Assembly (NCBI GenBank): GCA_903924465.1
Contig: CAIYBN010000057.1
Coordinates: 1 to 64,000, forward strand
Origin: an uncultured Myxococcales bacterium
Lineage (GTDB): Bacteria; Myxococcota_A; UBA9042
DNA: 64,000 nt
Reading direction: 5' to 3'
Part shown: positions 53,654 to 63,111 of the stretch, piece by piece
How the letters are laid out: every line of letters starts with the position of its first letter
How positions within the stretch are numbered: position 1 is the first letter of the stretch
Position numbers and translations under genes: made by a program
The notes under the pieces: model-generated
What the model was told of the DNA's origin: nothing
Databases searched by the model: none
What the model saw: only the letters and a program-made list of their open reading frames with translations

Positions 53654-54514
53654 CTAAGTCCACGAGTCCCGACCGCCCATCCGCCGCCGCAACATCACCA
53701 CGCCCGCCACCATCAGCAACGCCAGCACGCCACGGCCGCGCCCCACGCGCTGCGCGGTGCACGCGGGCATACTGCTGGTCATATTGTCAGCGGCACACAG
53801 CGACTGCGACCCCGTCACCACCCAGCCATACGGCACGTCATTGGGCACAGCCGTCACTTCCACGTCTGCTGCCAGCACGCTCCCCGAGGCAAATTGCAGC
53901 CCTTTGTGCAGCTGCACGTGGTAGGTCTGCGCCAGCGTTGGCCACTGCGGCAGCAGCTTGTAGTAGAACTCCAACGTATCGTTGCTCGGCAGCCCCGAAT
54001 TGACGGGCGGAACCAGCGCGTAGCCATCGACCGTCGCGGTGACCCAAGTCGTACCATTGGCCAGGTCAACTGGGTGCAGAACCGGCTCGGTCAGGTAGAC
54101 GTCCAGCCCGACAACAGCACCCGCGCTGCCTTGAAACGTCAGCGCGCGAATCCCCGGCGTACCGCCGGTCGTAAATTGCGTCTGCCCAAGCGGCCCGTCG
54201 CAAGGCAAATGATCCGGAAACGTCACCGAATAGGTCCGATGGGCGGCCAAAGGCGCCAGCGGCGTCAGCGTGAACGTGGCGCCACCGCCCGTGTCCTGCG
54301 TGGCAAACTTGGCAGGAACCGCCGCGCCAGCGTCGTCGACAAAAAGCGGCGCCTGCACCTGGCAGGCCGTCGACCCACGAATCACCACATCCGGCGCCAC
54401 CGCCGTCGACCCGGGCAGCGGCGAAGTCACCGAGGCATGACAGCGCACCGCGACATCCGCAAACGCGAGAATGGGCAGCAGCAGCAGAGAGGCAATGAAG
54501 AAGCGAAGGTGCAT
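53654..54514 (-). CDS. Exported Ig-like-domain protein with MYXO-CTERM-like tail
   Basis: 286 residues. Signal peptide MHLRFFIASLLLLPILAFA, then a bacterial Ig-like (SbsA/Big_5-like) region: HASVTSPLPGSTAVAPDVVIRG, FTLTPLAPLAAHRTYSVTFPD, FTTGGTPG. A second beta-rich region follows, and the C-terminus has ACTAQRVGRGRG, a hydrophobic helix and RRR, as in MYXO-CTERM. Start ATG 54514 with GGAGT 6 bases upstream. A longer frame upstream reads through the 63-bp repeats and is rejected. A structural or adhesive role is inference. Confidence 0.85.
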   Translation of the reverse strand: MHLRFFIASLLLLPILAFADVAVRCHASVTSPLPGSTAVAPDVVIRGSTACQVQAPLFVDDAGAAVPAKFATQDTGGGATFTLTPLAPLAAHRTYSVTFPDHLPCDGPLGQTQFTTGGTPGIRALTFQGSAGAVVGLDVYLTEPVLHPVDLANGTTWVTATVDGYALVPPVNSGLPSNDTLEFYYKLLPQWPTLAQTYHVQLHKGLQFASGSVLAADVEVTAVPNDVPYGWVVTGSQSLCAADNMTSSMPACTAQRVGRGRGVLALLMVAGVVMLRRRMGGRDSWT

Positions 54515-54570
54515 GAGGTGACTCCAGCGGCGCCGCTTCAGTATGAACTTGGCTTGGAGGAATGCAACCA

Positions 54571-55090
54571 GCGATGCGCGGAAGCGCGGAGCCAAGTCTC
54601 TCCACAATTCCGCCAGCTCACCCACCTTCGCCAGCGATGCGCGCAAGCGCAGAGCCAAGTCTGTCCCCGCCTCCGCCTGCTGACCCGCCTCCTCCCGCGA
54701 TGCGCGCAAGCGCAGAGCCAAGTCTCACCCCGGTTCCGCCTGCTTACCCGCCTCCTCCCGCGATGCGCGCAAGCGCAGAGCCAAGTCTCTCCCCGTCTCC
54801 GCCTGCTTACCCGCCTTCTCCCCAGCGATGCGCGCAGCGCAGAGCCAAGTCTCACCCCCGCTCGCGGCAGCCACGAACACTCCGTCCCTCACCCCGTCCT
54901 CAAGCGAGCAGGGCGGCTTGCCGCCTGCGCAGCCACCCTCCACGCCAGCCGACCCATCCGGCCCCGTGCCAGGCCGCGCACCGCGCGTAGCGCGAGCACA
55001 GGCCACCCCACAAACGCCCTCTCCTGCTCCAACAGCTGCCCGAGGGCCAAGGAAGAGGGAGTCCGAGGGAGAAACCTGCCGCCCAGGCTG
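54571..55090. repeat. Composite repeat locus, second copy (63-bp tandem array)
   Basis: Five copies of the core (GCGATGCGCGC + AAGCGCAGAGCC, the first and last slightly different) start at 54571, 54634, 54697, 54760 and 54825: steps of 63, 63, 63 and 65 bases. About 170 bases later come CCCCACAAAC and GGAAGAGGGAG.CCGAGGGAGAAACCT.CCGCCC at ~55038-55083. The same order of core copies, CCCCACAAAC and GGAAGAGGG motif is found at 19405-19930. No convincing gene lies between 54515 and 55179. Confidence 0.75.
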
Positions 55091-55179
55091 GTTTCTCCCT
55101 CGGATCGCGAAGACTGAATGAAAATTCAAAAAAGCTCAGGCTCGCGCCCGCGGCACATGCCCCCCGCCGGCAGGCCGCC

Positions 55180-56445
55180 CTAAAACTGCGCGTTTTCCGT
55201 CGAATCCTTGAGCGCCGTCGTCGAGCTCAAACCACCGGAAACAATCGTCGCAACGGTATCAAAGTACCCAACGCCCACTTCGCGCTGATGCTTCGTCGCC
55301 GTGTAGCCCTTCGACTCCGCGGCAAACTCTTCTTCCTGAAGCTGCGCGTACGCCGCCATGCCGCGGTCGCGGTAGTCCGCCGCCAACTCGAACATCGCAA
55401 AGTTCAGCGCGTGGAAACCGGCCAGCGTCACGAATTGGAACGCATAACCCAACTTGCCGAGCTCCTGCTGGAACGTGGCAATCGTCGCGTCGTCCAGATG
55501 CTTCTTCCAGTTGAAGGACGGCGAACAATTGTACGCCAGCATCTTGCCCGGGAACTTCGCATGGATGCCGTCGGCAAACTGCTTCGCTTCCGCCAAATCC
55601 GGCAGCGACGTCTCGCACCACACCACATCGGCGTACGGCGCAAAGGAAAGGCCGCGCGCGATGGCCATTTCGATGCCATTCTTGATGCGGTAGAAGCCTT
55701 CGCTCGTGCGCTCGCCCGTGCAGAACGGCTTGTCGACCGGGTCGATGTCGCTGGTCAGCAGCGTCGCCGAATCCGCGTCCGTGCGCGCCACGAGAATCGT
55801 CGGGACGTCCAGCACGTCCGCCGCCAAGCGCGCCGACACCAGCGTCCGCAGGAATTGGCTCGTCGGCACCAGGACCTTGCCGCCCAGGTGGCCGCACTTC
55901 TTCTCGGACGACAGCTGGTCCTCAAAGTGCACGCCCGCCGCGCCCGCGTCGATCATCTGCTTCATCAGCTCGTAGGCATTGAGCGGACCACCAAAGCCGG
56001 CTTCCGCGTCCGCCAGAATCGGCGCAAACCAATGGTGTTCGCCGCGCTTGCCCTCGGCGTACTCCAGCTGATCCGCGCGCTGCAGCGCGTTGTTGATGCG
56101 CCGCACCACGGCCGGCACGCTGTTCGCCGGATACAGGCTTTGGTCGGGATACGTCTGGCCCGACAGGTTCGCATCGGCGGCGACCTGCCAACCCGACAGA
56201 TACACGGCCTTGAGACCCGCGCGCACTTGCTGCACCGCCTGGCCACCGGTCAGCGCGCCCAGCGCATTGACGTACGGCTCCGTTTTCATCAGGTTCCACA
56301 GCCGTTCCGCGCCGAGACGCGCCAGCGTGTACTCAATGGTCACCGTGCCGCGCAGGCGCTTGACGTCCTCCTCGGAATACGGGCGGACGATGCCAGCCCA
56401 ACGGTTCGGGGTATTCGGGGACGAAGCGGGAGCGTAGGGAGCCAT
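55180..56445 (-). CDS. aceA: Isocitrate lyase
   Basis: 421-residue glyoxylate-shunt enzyme splitting isocitrate to glyoxylate and succinate. Contains the active-site loop [10 protein letters not shown] with the catalytic Cys, [43 protein letters not shown] and [10 protein letters not shown]. Length matches the short bacterial form (about 430). ATG 56445 has GGAGG 6 bases upstream. It lies 38 bases after aceB on the same strand, forming an aceB-aceA operon divergent from the ScfR-type regulator. Confidence 0.96.
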   Translation of the reverse strand: MAPYAPASSPNTPNRWAGIVRPYSEEDVKRLRGTVTIEYTLARLGAERLWNLMKTEPYVNALGALTGGQAVQQVRAGLKAVYLSGWQVAADANLSGQTYPDQSLYPANSVPAVVRRINNALQRADQLEYAEGKRGEHHWFAPILADAEAGFGGPLNAYELMKQMIDAGAAGVHFEDQLSSEKKCGHLGGKVLVPTSQFLRTLVSARLAADVLDVPTILVARTDADSATLLTSDIDPVDKPFCTGERTSEGFYRIKNGIEMAIARGLSFAPYADVVWCETSLPDLAEAKQFADGIHAKFPGKMLAYNCSPSFNWKKHLDDATIATFQQELGKLGYAFQFVTLAGFHALNFAMFELAADYRDRGMAAYAQLQEEEFAAESKGYTATKHQREVGVGYFDTVATIVSGGLSSTTALKDSTENAQF

Positions 56446-56483
56446 GAGAATCCTCCAAGGAAGTGAGAAAGTTTGACGCGCGA

Positions 56484-58094
56484 TTACACTTGCACGAGAT
56501 ACGGATAAGCGCCAAGGGTGAGAAAGTCCGCCAGTTCGGTCGCGGTCGACCATGCTGCGAACAATTGAGCAGCCAGCGCAAACCGGCCGTGTTGCCAGCG
56601 ATCCGGACCGACTTCGGCCTGAATCACCTGGAGTTCTTGCGACAGGATCGCGTCGAACAGCGCGCGGTCGACGACGCGACCGTCTTCCAGCTTGGCTTGG
56701 TGGTGCAGCCACTGCCAAACCTGCGAACGCGAGATTTCCGCCGTCGCGGCGTCTTCCATCAAGTTGTACAACGGCACGCAGCCATTGCCGCGCAGCCACG
56801 CCTCGATGTAGTGCACGCCCACGCGGATATTCTCGCGCAGGCCATGCTCCGTGCGCTTGCCGACCGGCACGGCCAGCAAATCCGCCGCCGTCACGGGCGC
56901 GGTATTCGGCGTCTTGTCGATTTGGTTCGGCGTCGGCATCCCGGCGTCAAAAATCTCCTTGGCGATCGCCACCAGCGCCGGGTGCGCGACCCAGGTGCCG
57001 TCGTGACCGCCCGCCACTTCCCGCCGCTTGTCCGCGCGCACGCGCTCCAGCGCGGCCTCGTTCGCTGCCGGGTCGTTCTTGATGGGAATCTGCGCCGCCA
57101 TGCCGCCCATCGCGTGAATGCCGCGCTTGTGGCAGGTCTGCACCAGCAGCCGCGTGTACGACGCCATGTTGTGCTGCGTCATCCCGACGTCCTTGCGGTC
57201 CGGCAGCACCTTGTCGGCATGTTCCTTGAGCGTCTTGATGTAGCTGAAAATGTAGTCCCATCGCCCACAATTCAGCCCCGCCGAATGGTCGCGCAGCTCG
57301 TACAGAATCTCGTCCATCTCAAACGCCGCCGGCAGCGTCTCAATCAGCACCGTCGCGCGCACCGAGCCCTGCGGAATCCCCAGCGTCTTCTGCGCCAGCA
57401 CGAACACGTCGTTCCACAGCCGCGCTTCCAGGTGCGATTGCATCTTGGGCAGGTAGAAATACGGCCCCGAACCGCGCGCCAGCGACTCCTTGGCGTTGTG
57501 GAAGAAATACAGGCCGAAATCGAACAGCGAACCGGAAATCGCCTTGCCGCCCAACGTCACATGCGCTTCTTCCAGATGCCAACCACGCGGCCGCACCAGC
57601 AGCGTCGCGATTTTGTCGTTCAGCTTGTAGGCCTTGCCGCCATCCTGCTGATAGCTGATGGTCTTGCGCACCGCGTCGCCGAGGTTGATGTGCCCGTCGA
57701 GGTTGTTGTCCCAACTCGGCGCATTGGCGTCTTCAAAATCCGCCATGAACACGCTCGCGCCGGAATTCAGCGCGTTGATGACCATCTTGCGGTCCACCGG
57801 CCCGGTGATCTCCACGCGGCGGTCGAGCAAATCCGCTGGAATCGCCGCAACTTTCCATTGGCCAGCGCGAATCTCCGCGGTTTCCGGCAGAAAATCCGGC
57901 AGTCCGCCCGCGTCATAGCGCGCCTGCACGACTTTGCGCGCCTGCAGCAGATCCCGCCGCCGCTGGCCAAAGGTCTGCTCCAGCAGCGCCACGAAGGCCA
58001 AGGATTCCGGCGTCAAAATGCGCTCGTAGCCCGGACGCATGGCGCCCAGAACCGTCAATGTCGCGGGCGATTTGGAAGTGTGAGCAAACGTCAT
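56484..58094 (-). CDS. aceB: Malate synthase A
   Basis: 536-residue enzyme condensing glyoxylate with acetyl-CoA to malate. Motifs: [73 protein letters not shown] (the malate synthase signature with catalytic Arg, Glu and Asp in this region), [22 protein letters not shown]. Normal length. ATG 58094 has GGAGG 6 bases upstream. First gene of the aceB-aceA operon; the 135-base gap to the divergent regulator holds repeated TGTAAA boxes. Confidence 0.97.
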   Translation of the reverse strand: MTFAHTSKSPATLTVLGAMRPGYERILTPESLAFVALLEQTFGQRRRDLLQARKVVQARYDAGGLPDFLPETAEIRAGQWKVAAIPADLLDRRVEITGPVDRKMVINALNSGASVFMADFEDANAPSWDNNLDGHINLGDAVRKTISYQQDGGKAYKLNDKIATLLVRPRGWHLEEAHVTLGGKAISGSLFDFGLYFFHNAKESLARGSGPYFYLPKMQSHLEARLWNDVFVLAQKTLGIPQGSVRATVLIETLPAAFEMDEILYELRDHSAGLNCGRWDYIFSYIKTLKEHADKVLPDRKDVGMTQHNMASYTRLLVQTCHKRGIHAMGGMAAQIPIKNDPAANEAALERVRADKRREVAGGHDGTWVAHPALVAIAKEIFDAGMPTPNQIDKTPNTAPVTAADLLAVPVGKRTEHGLRENIRVGVHYIEAWLRGNGCVPLYNLMEDAATAEISRSQVWQWLHHQAKLEDGRVVDRALFDAILSQELQVIQAEVGPDRWQHGRFALAAQLFAAWSTATELADFLTLGAYPYLVQV

Positions 58095-58119
58095 CGTTGG
58101 CCTCCGAGCCGGGCATATT

Positions 58120-58224
58120 GTTTACAAACCGCGACAAGTAGTCAATAGATGCCGTCGTTTCATCGTGTTGACTGTGTAAAGTTCGGGCTGTAAACTCTCG
58201 TCAACGTGTAAAGGTTGTCAACAC
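58120..58224. promoter_or_regulatory. aceB/regulator divergent control region with TGTAAA boxes
   Basis: Four TGTAAA hexamers: one inverted at 58121-58126 (within GTTTACAAAC) and three direct at 58175, 58189 and 58207. TTGACT (58168-58173) and TAAACT (58191-58196), 17 bases apart, form a good sigma-70 promoter toward the regulator, overlapping two boxes. GTGTTGAC (58165-58172) and GTCAACAC (58217-58224) are inverted repeats around it. The family's known operators (RamB/PrpR type) are TTTGCAAA-like, so these boxes are plausible operators for auto- and cross-regulation. Confidence 0.6.
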
Positions 58225-58229
58225 GACGG

Positions 58230-59714
58230 ATGGAACGGGCGATGGCGGACGGACAAAAACTGAGTGCTCAAGGTAAGCTGGCGACGACCCAAGGCAAGCT
58301 CGGCGCGAAGATTCGCATGCTGCGACGCAAAGAGCAGATGTCGCAAGCGGAACTGGCGCGGCGCCTCGTGATTTCAGCCAGTTACTTGAATCTCATCGAA
58401 CATGACCAGCGGGCGCTGACGGCCGAACTGCTGATTCGGCTGGCACAAGTGCTGCCCATCGACCTGCAGTCGCTGTCTGGCCGGGCGGAGGAGCGGCTGT
58501 CCGCGGATCTGATGGAGGCCTTTTCCGACCCGTTTTTTGACGGTCACAACCTGATGGCGACGGAAGTGCGTGAAGTGGCGGAGCAATCGCCCAACGTCGT
58601 GCGGGCGATTCTCGCGCTGTTTGAAGGCTGGCAGGCGGCGCGCAATTTGAACGAAACGCTGGCGTCCAAGGTCTACGCCGATCAGAACCTGCCGGGCGTC
58701 ACGGCGTCGCGGCTGCCGTCGGAAGAGGTCAACGACTTCGTCCAGCAACACATGAACTTTTTTCCGGAATTGGAAGAAGCGGCCGAAGCCCTCTGGCGCA
58801 ACGCGCCCTTGCAGGCGGACGACCTGAGCGCGGGCCTGCAACGCGTGCTGACGCGCGACCTGGGCGTGGACGTGCAAGTGCATCGCTCGGGCGGGCGGCC
58901 ATCGCCGCTGCGGCGCTATGACCCGGAGCGCAAGGTCCTGCACCTGTCGGAGGTGCTCACGGCGCACAGTCGGCGGTTCCAGATGGCGGTGCAAATTGCC
59001 CTGCTGCTGATTCCGGATTTGGTCGACAAGCTGAGCGATGATGCGGTCCTGACGTCGCACGAATCGCGGACGCTGGGACGGCTGGTGCTGGCGAACTACT
59101 TTGCCTCGGCGGTTGTGATGCCCTACGAGCCGTTCCTGGAGGTGACGCAGCGCGAACGCTATGACATCGAGCTGCTGGGCAACCGCTTTGGCGCGAGCTT
59201 TGAGCAGGTTTGCCATCGCCTGACGACGTTGCAGCGTCCGGGGCGCGAGGGCGTGCCGCTGCACTTTGTGCGCGTCGACTTGGCCGGCAATATTTCCAAG
59301 CATTTCAGCGCGTCCGGCATTCGCTTCGCGCGATTCTCCGGCGCCTGCCCGCGCTGGAACATCCACGCGGCGTTCCTGACGCCTGGGCTCATCCGCACGC
59401 AGCTGTCCAAGATGCCCGATGGCAACACGTTCTTCTGCCTCGCCCGCACCGTGCCCAAAGGCCGCGGCGGCTTCCACGCGTCGCACACCGTCCACGCCAT
59501 CGGCCTCGGCTGCAACGTGCGCTTTGCCAGCCAGTTGGTCTACGCCGACGGCATGGACCTGCAGCGCCTCGACTCCGCGATTCCCGTCGGCGTCACCTGT
59601 CGCCTCTGCGAACGCATGGACTGCGACCAGCGGGCGTTCCCGAGCTTGCGCCACACCATGCAGGTCGACGAAAACGTCCGCGGTGCATCGCCGTACATGC
59701 TCAGCCTCGGCTGA
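58230..59714 (+). CDS. ScfR/RamB/PrpR-type short-chain fatty acyl-CoA regulator
   Basis: 494 residues. N-terminal HTH_3 (residues ~20-80: LGAKIRMLRRKEQMSQAELARRLVISASYLNLIEHDQR), a central IrrE-like domain without HExxH (LSEVLTAHSRRFQMAVQIALL), and the C-terminal DUF2083-type domain ending in CRLCERMDCDQRAFPSL, the conserved Cys motif of this family. Members control the glyoxylate shunt, methylcitrate cycle or acetate metabolism and sense acyl-CoA. Divergent position next to aceB-aceA fits control of the shunt. The start is taken at ATG 58230; ATG 58242 or TTG 58215 are possible. Confidence 0.92.
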   Translation: MERAMADGQKLSAQGKLATTQGKLGAKIRMLRRKEQMSQAELARRLVISASYLNLIEHDQRALTAELLIRLAQVLPIDLQSLSGRAEERLSADLMEAFSDPFFDGHNLMATEVREVAEQSPNVVRAILALFEGWQAARNLNETLASKVYADQNLPGVTASRLPSEEVNDFVQQHMNFFPELEEAAEALWRNAPLQADDLSAGLQRVLTRDLGVDVQVHRSGGRPSPLRRYDPERKVLHLSEVLTAHSRRFQMAVQIALLLIPDLVDKLSDDAVLTSHESRTLGRLVLANYFASAVVMPYEPFLEVTQRERYDIELLGNRFGASFEQVCHRLTTLQRPGREGVPLHFVRVDLAGNISKHFSASGIRFARFSGACPRWNIHAAFLTPGLIRTQLSKMPDGNTFFCLARTVPKGRGGFHASHTVHAIGLGCNVRFASQLVYADGMDLQRLDSAIPVGVTCRLCERMDCDQRAFPSLRHTMQVDENVRGASPYMLSLG

Positions 59715-59770
59715 CGGCAGAATTTCTGCTACCCTCGCGACGAAGCGGTTTTCCGCACCGAGGGAACGTC

Positions 59771-61951
59771 ATGTTGTTGCGTCAGTTCGGCATTTTGACA
59801 AGCCTTTTCGCGCTGACCTCTTGCGGCGGCAATCCAGGCGGAAAACAGGTCGTTGGGGAGCGCACGGCCCTCGCCGCGCCGGCAGCCGTCGCGCTGGCCG
59901 CCCATGCGGACGCCGATCATGCCTACGTCGCCGGTGGCTTGCAGGACCTCGACAAGGTCACCGAGCATTTCATGGCGGCGCTCGAGTCGTTGCCGGAGCC
60001 CACGCGCGCGCAAATCCAAACCGCCGTTTCACGCCCGAAACTTCTGGAATGGTTTGGCTTTGACCCGACCAAACGCGCTGGCTGGGATGATATCGGCGTC
60101 GATGCCGCGGCGGGCGTTTTCTTTGTCATGGACGATCGCTGGCCAGCGGGCGATGGGCCGATCCGCCAGCCCGTCCTGTTCGCCCGGCTGAGCAACGTGG
60201 AGCACTGGAAGGCGCTGCTCGCGCGCAAAGGCGCGGTCTTTGCCAAGGAAGCGCCGACGCCGGGCACGAGCGAGGCGGTGGAAACGTGCGACATCGGCAA
60301 GATGACGATTTGGCTGGCGCGCTCCGGCCAGGACTACGCGTTGACGTTGGGCACAAGCACGGACGCGCCGGAGGTCAAAGCCGCGGCGGAGAAGGCGTTC
60401 CTGCAGATTGCCCACATGCCGACCACGTCACTGGACCAGACCAAGGGCTGGAAAGCCGCCGTGCGCGACGCGGGGCGGCCGTGGCTGGTGACCTGGGCGC
60501 GAACGGCGGATTTGGGTCTGGTGGGCAAGGGCGAACCGTCGTCGGACATGGCGCATTTTGCCAAGCTGTTTCCGCAGTTCGCGTGGTGGCTGGGCGATGG
60601 CTGGGCCGTGCGTGCGACGATGCTGCCGGTTGCGCGTCAGAGCTTGCAGGACATGTTCGTTCCGGAGAAAGCGGCGCCGGCGTGCGCGGCCTTGATTCCA
60701 GCGGAAGGCTGGGGCGCGTTGCGCCTGTCGCTGCATCTCAACAAGTTTACCGACGGCTTGCTGCGTCTGGCGCCGCCGTCGGCGTCGAACGAGGAGCGCG
60801 CCGTGATGGCCGCGGCATTGACGAGTGCCCTGGCACTGACCGGCTTGCCACCGGGCGACGTGATGGCCGCGTGGAGTGGCCACGTGTGCGGCGCGGTGGA
60901 TCTGGCGACGATTCCGCCGATGCTGAGCGGCGAAGGCATGCCGAATTGGCTGCTCGTGCTCGGGGTCCAGGACGGCGTGAAGGCGGACGCGGCGCTGGCG
61001 GCGCTTGCAGACCGCGCCAAGAACCAGATGAGCATGGCGGTGCGAACGGCGACCATCGCGGGGCAGCAGGGCTATTTCGTCCAAGCCGGCCCCTTCGGCA
61101 TTGCGGCGGTGCGCGACGCCGAACGCATCGTGTTTGGGCCATCGCCGGAAGCGTTGAATGCCGCCCTCGCCCGCCCCGCTGGCGCGTCGTTGGCCAGCAC
61201 CGCGATGGCCGATGCCTTGGACGGCCGCAGCATCTTCGGCCTCATCGTCGACCTGCGCACCGCTCGCGACATTGCGCTTGGCGTGATGCAGGCGCGGCAA
61301 ATGGACGACGAACAGGCCAAAACGGTTTCCGATACGTTCACGTCGATCCTCGGCAATGCCCGGCTGGCCGGGATTGCGCTGCGCCTGGAGGACGAGACGC
61401 TGGCGCTGGGACCGGCGGGCGTGTCTGAAGGCGGCTGGTCCGGTGGAACCATGATCGGCATCCTCGCGGCGATCGCCATTCCGCAATTTCACAAGTATCT
61501 CGCACTGGCCAAGGCTGCCGAGGCCCGCGCGAATCTGCGGCAAATGCGCGAATCGGCGATGGTCTTCCTGTTGACGGATCGCGTCGACCCGAAGACCGGC
61601 AAGCTCGCCGCACCGCGTTTTCCACAGACCACCGTCGTGACGCCCGGAGTGAGCTGCTGCGATCCAGCCGTTGACCGCGACGGGGATCAGCGTTGCGACG
61701 CGGACCCGACGCCGTGGCAGCAAGTGGGCTGGCAGGAGTTGGGTTTCCAGCCCGATGGCCAGCACAGCTTCCGCTATCGTTTCGAGTCAGCCGGCACCGG
61801 CGATGCCGCGTCATTCGTCGCCAGCGCGTACGGCGATCTCGATTGCGATGGCATCCAATCCACCTTCCAGGTCACGGCCAGGCCGTGCAAGGGCAAGGGA
61901 TGCAAGGACAAATTCCGCATCGACGAAAAGGAAACCAACGCCAATGAGTGA
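59771..61951 (+). CDS. Lipoprotein with embedded C-terminal pilin-like segment
   Basis: 726 residues. Signal peptide with lipobox (FALTSCGGN). Residues ~30-540 form a large domain recalling DUF3352-type proteins (LFARLSNVEHWKALLARKG, FGIAAVRDAERIVFGPS). Near residue ~560 is GGTMIGILAAIAIPQFHKY followed by ALAKAAEARANLRQMRESA, which looks like the second half of a type IV pilin helix plus its amphipathic helix. A C-terminal pilin-like part follows (SFRYRFESAG, DLDCDGIQSTFQVTA). The prepilin cleavage site and first ~10 hydrophobic residues are missing, so it cannot be processed as a pilin. The stop overlaps the transporter start by 8 bases. Confidence 0.85.
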   Translation: MLLRQFGILTSLFALTSCGGNPGGKQVVGERTALAAPAAVALAAHADADHAYVAGGLQDLDKVTEHFMAALESLPEPTRAQIQTAVSRPKLLEWFGFDPTKRAGWDDIGVDAAAGVFFVMDDRWPAGDGPIRQPVLFARLSNVEHWKALLARKGAVFAKEAPTPGTSEAVETCDIGKMTIWLARSGQDYALTLGTSTDAPEVKAAAEKAFLQIAHMPTTSLDQTKGWKAAVRDAGRPWLVTWARTADLGLVGKGEPSSDMAHFAKLFPQFAWWLGDGWAVRATMLPVARQSLQDMFVPEKAAPACAALIPAEGWGALRLSLHLNKFTDGLLRLAPPSASNEERAVMAAALTSALALTGLPPGDVMAAWSGHVCGAVDLATIPPMLSGEGMPNWLLVLGVQDGVKADAALAALADRAKNQMSMAVRTATIAGQQGYFVQAGPFGIAAVRDAERIVFGPSPEALNAALARPAGASLASTAMADALDGRSIFGLIVDLRTARDIALGVMQARQMDDEQAKTVSDTFTSILGNARLAGIALRLEDETLALGPAGVSEGGWSGGTMIGILAAIAIPQFHKYLALAKAAEARANLRQMRESAMVFLLTDRVDPKTGKLAAPRFPQTTVVTPGVSCCDPAVDRDGDQRCDADPTPWQQVGWQELGFQPDGQHSFRYRFESAGTGDAASFVASAYGDLDCDGIQSTFQVTARPCKGKGCKDKFRIDEKETNANE

Positions 61952-63110
61952 GGCACCACGTCTCCGCTTTGACCGCCATGAGCTTGCGGGCGCCTTTGGC
62001 GACATCGGCACCGATTTGCCCCTGCTGATCGCGCTGGTGGCGACCTGCGGTCTGGACGCTGCGAGCGTCTGCATCGTCTTCGGCGGGATGCAAATCGCCA
62101 CTGGCATGTTGTATGGCATGCCCATGCCGGTCCAGCCACTCAAGGCGATGGCGACCATCATGCTCGCCAAGCACCTGTCGGCCGGCACGCTGGCGGGCGG
62201 TGGCCTCGTCATCGGCGTGGTGATGTTGCTGCTGGCTGTGACCGGGCTGCTGGATTGGCTGGCGCGCGTGATACCTCGGGAAGTTGTGCGCGGCATTCAA
62301 CTGGGACTTGGCCTGACGCTGGCGACGCTGGCGCTGAAGAACTACGCGGCGGCCGATGGGATCCCGGGCTATCTGCTCGCAACCGTGGCGCTGGTGCTCC
62401 TGTTGGTCTTGCGCAAACAGCACCGCATCCCCGCGCCGCTGGTCGTCATCGCGCTGGGTGCGGTGTACGCGCTCCTGCGCCACCACGGCCCGGCAACGTT
62501 CGGCGATTCCTTCGGCCTGAGACTGCCATCGTTTCGCGTGCCGACCACCGAAGAACTGACCCAGGGCGCGCTCCTCCTCGCGCTGCCGCAGCTGCCCCTG
62601 TCCTTGGGCAACTCCGTCATCGCGACCAGCCAGACCGCCCACGACCTGTTCCCGAACCGGCCCGTCTCGGTCCGCAAGATCGGCTTCACCTACGCCGCCA
62701 TGAACCTCATCGCGCCGTGGTTCGGCGGCGTGCCGGTCTGCCACGGCTGCGGCGGCCTGGTCGGCTTCTACGGCTTCGGCGCGCGTACCGGCGGCGCCGC
62801 AGTCCTCTACGGTTCGATGTATTTGGTACTCGGTCTGCTTTTTGCGCCGGGCTTCACGCACGTCGTGCACGTTTTCCCCATGCCCGTGCTGGGCGTGGTG
62901 CTGCTTTTCGAAGCGATCGCGCTGATGACCTTGGTTGGCGATGTTGCCCGCGAGCGCGGCGCGCTGTGGATTGCGCTCCTGGTCGCAAGCGCGGTCATCG
63001 CGCTGCCGTACGGCTACCTCGTTGGCCTGGTGATCGGCACATTGCTGGCCTCCGCCATGCGCCGCGGCTGGGTCTTGCCGCAGGCCGCAGGCCGCCCGCC
63101 GGAAGCGTGA
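61944..63110 (+). CDS. MOT1-type molybdate/sulfate transporter
   Basis: 388-residue polytopic membrane protein of the SulP-related MOT1 family. The two family motifs are clear: ELAGAFGDIGTDLPLLIAL near the N-terminus and GMPMPVQPLKAMATI near residue 60, with LPLSLGNSVIATSQTAHDLFP and GGVPVCHGCGGLVGFYGFGARTG in the C-terminal half. About ten helices. ATG 61944 overlaps the previous gene's stop (ATGAGTGA), so it is translationally coupled to the pilin-segment lipoprotein. No molybdenum-cofactor genes or ModE sites are in the window. Confidence 0.92.
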   Translation: MSEAPRLRFDRHELAGAFGDIGTDLPLLIALVATCGLDAASVCIVFGGMQIATGMLYGMPMPVQPLKAMATIMLAKHLSAGTLAGGGLVIGVVMLLLAVTGLLDWLARVIPREVVRGIQLGLGLTLATLALKNYAAADGIPGYLLATVALVLLLVLRKQHRIPAPLVVIALGAVYALLRHHGPATFGDSFGLRLPSFRVPTTEELTQGALLLALPQLPLSLGNSVIATSQTAHDLFPNRPVSVRKIGFTYAAMNLIAPWFGGVPVCHGCGGLVGFYGFGARTGGAAVLYGSMYLVLGLLFAPGFTHVVHVFPMPVLGVVLLFEAIALMTLVGDVARERGALWIALLVASAVIALPYGYLVGLVIGTLLASAMRRGWVLPQAAGRPPEA

Positions 63111-63111
63111 G

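Noticed and set aside
53894..55117. 407-codon plus-strand frame across the 63-bp repeats
   Set aside because: It reads antisense through the Ig-like gene and then through tandem repeats; no ribosome site or domain was seen.
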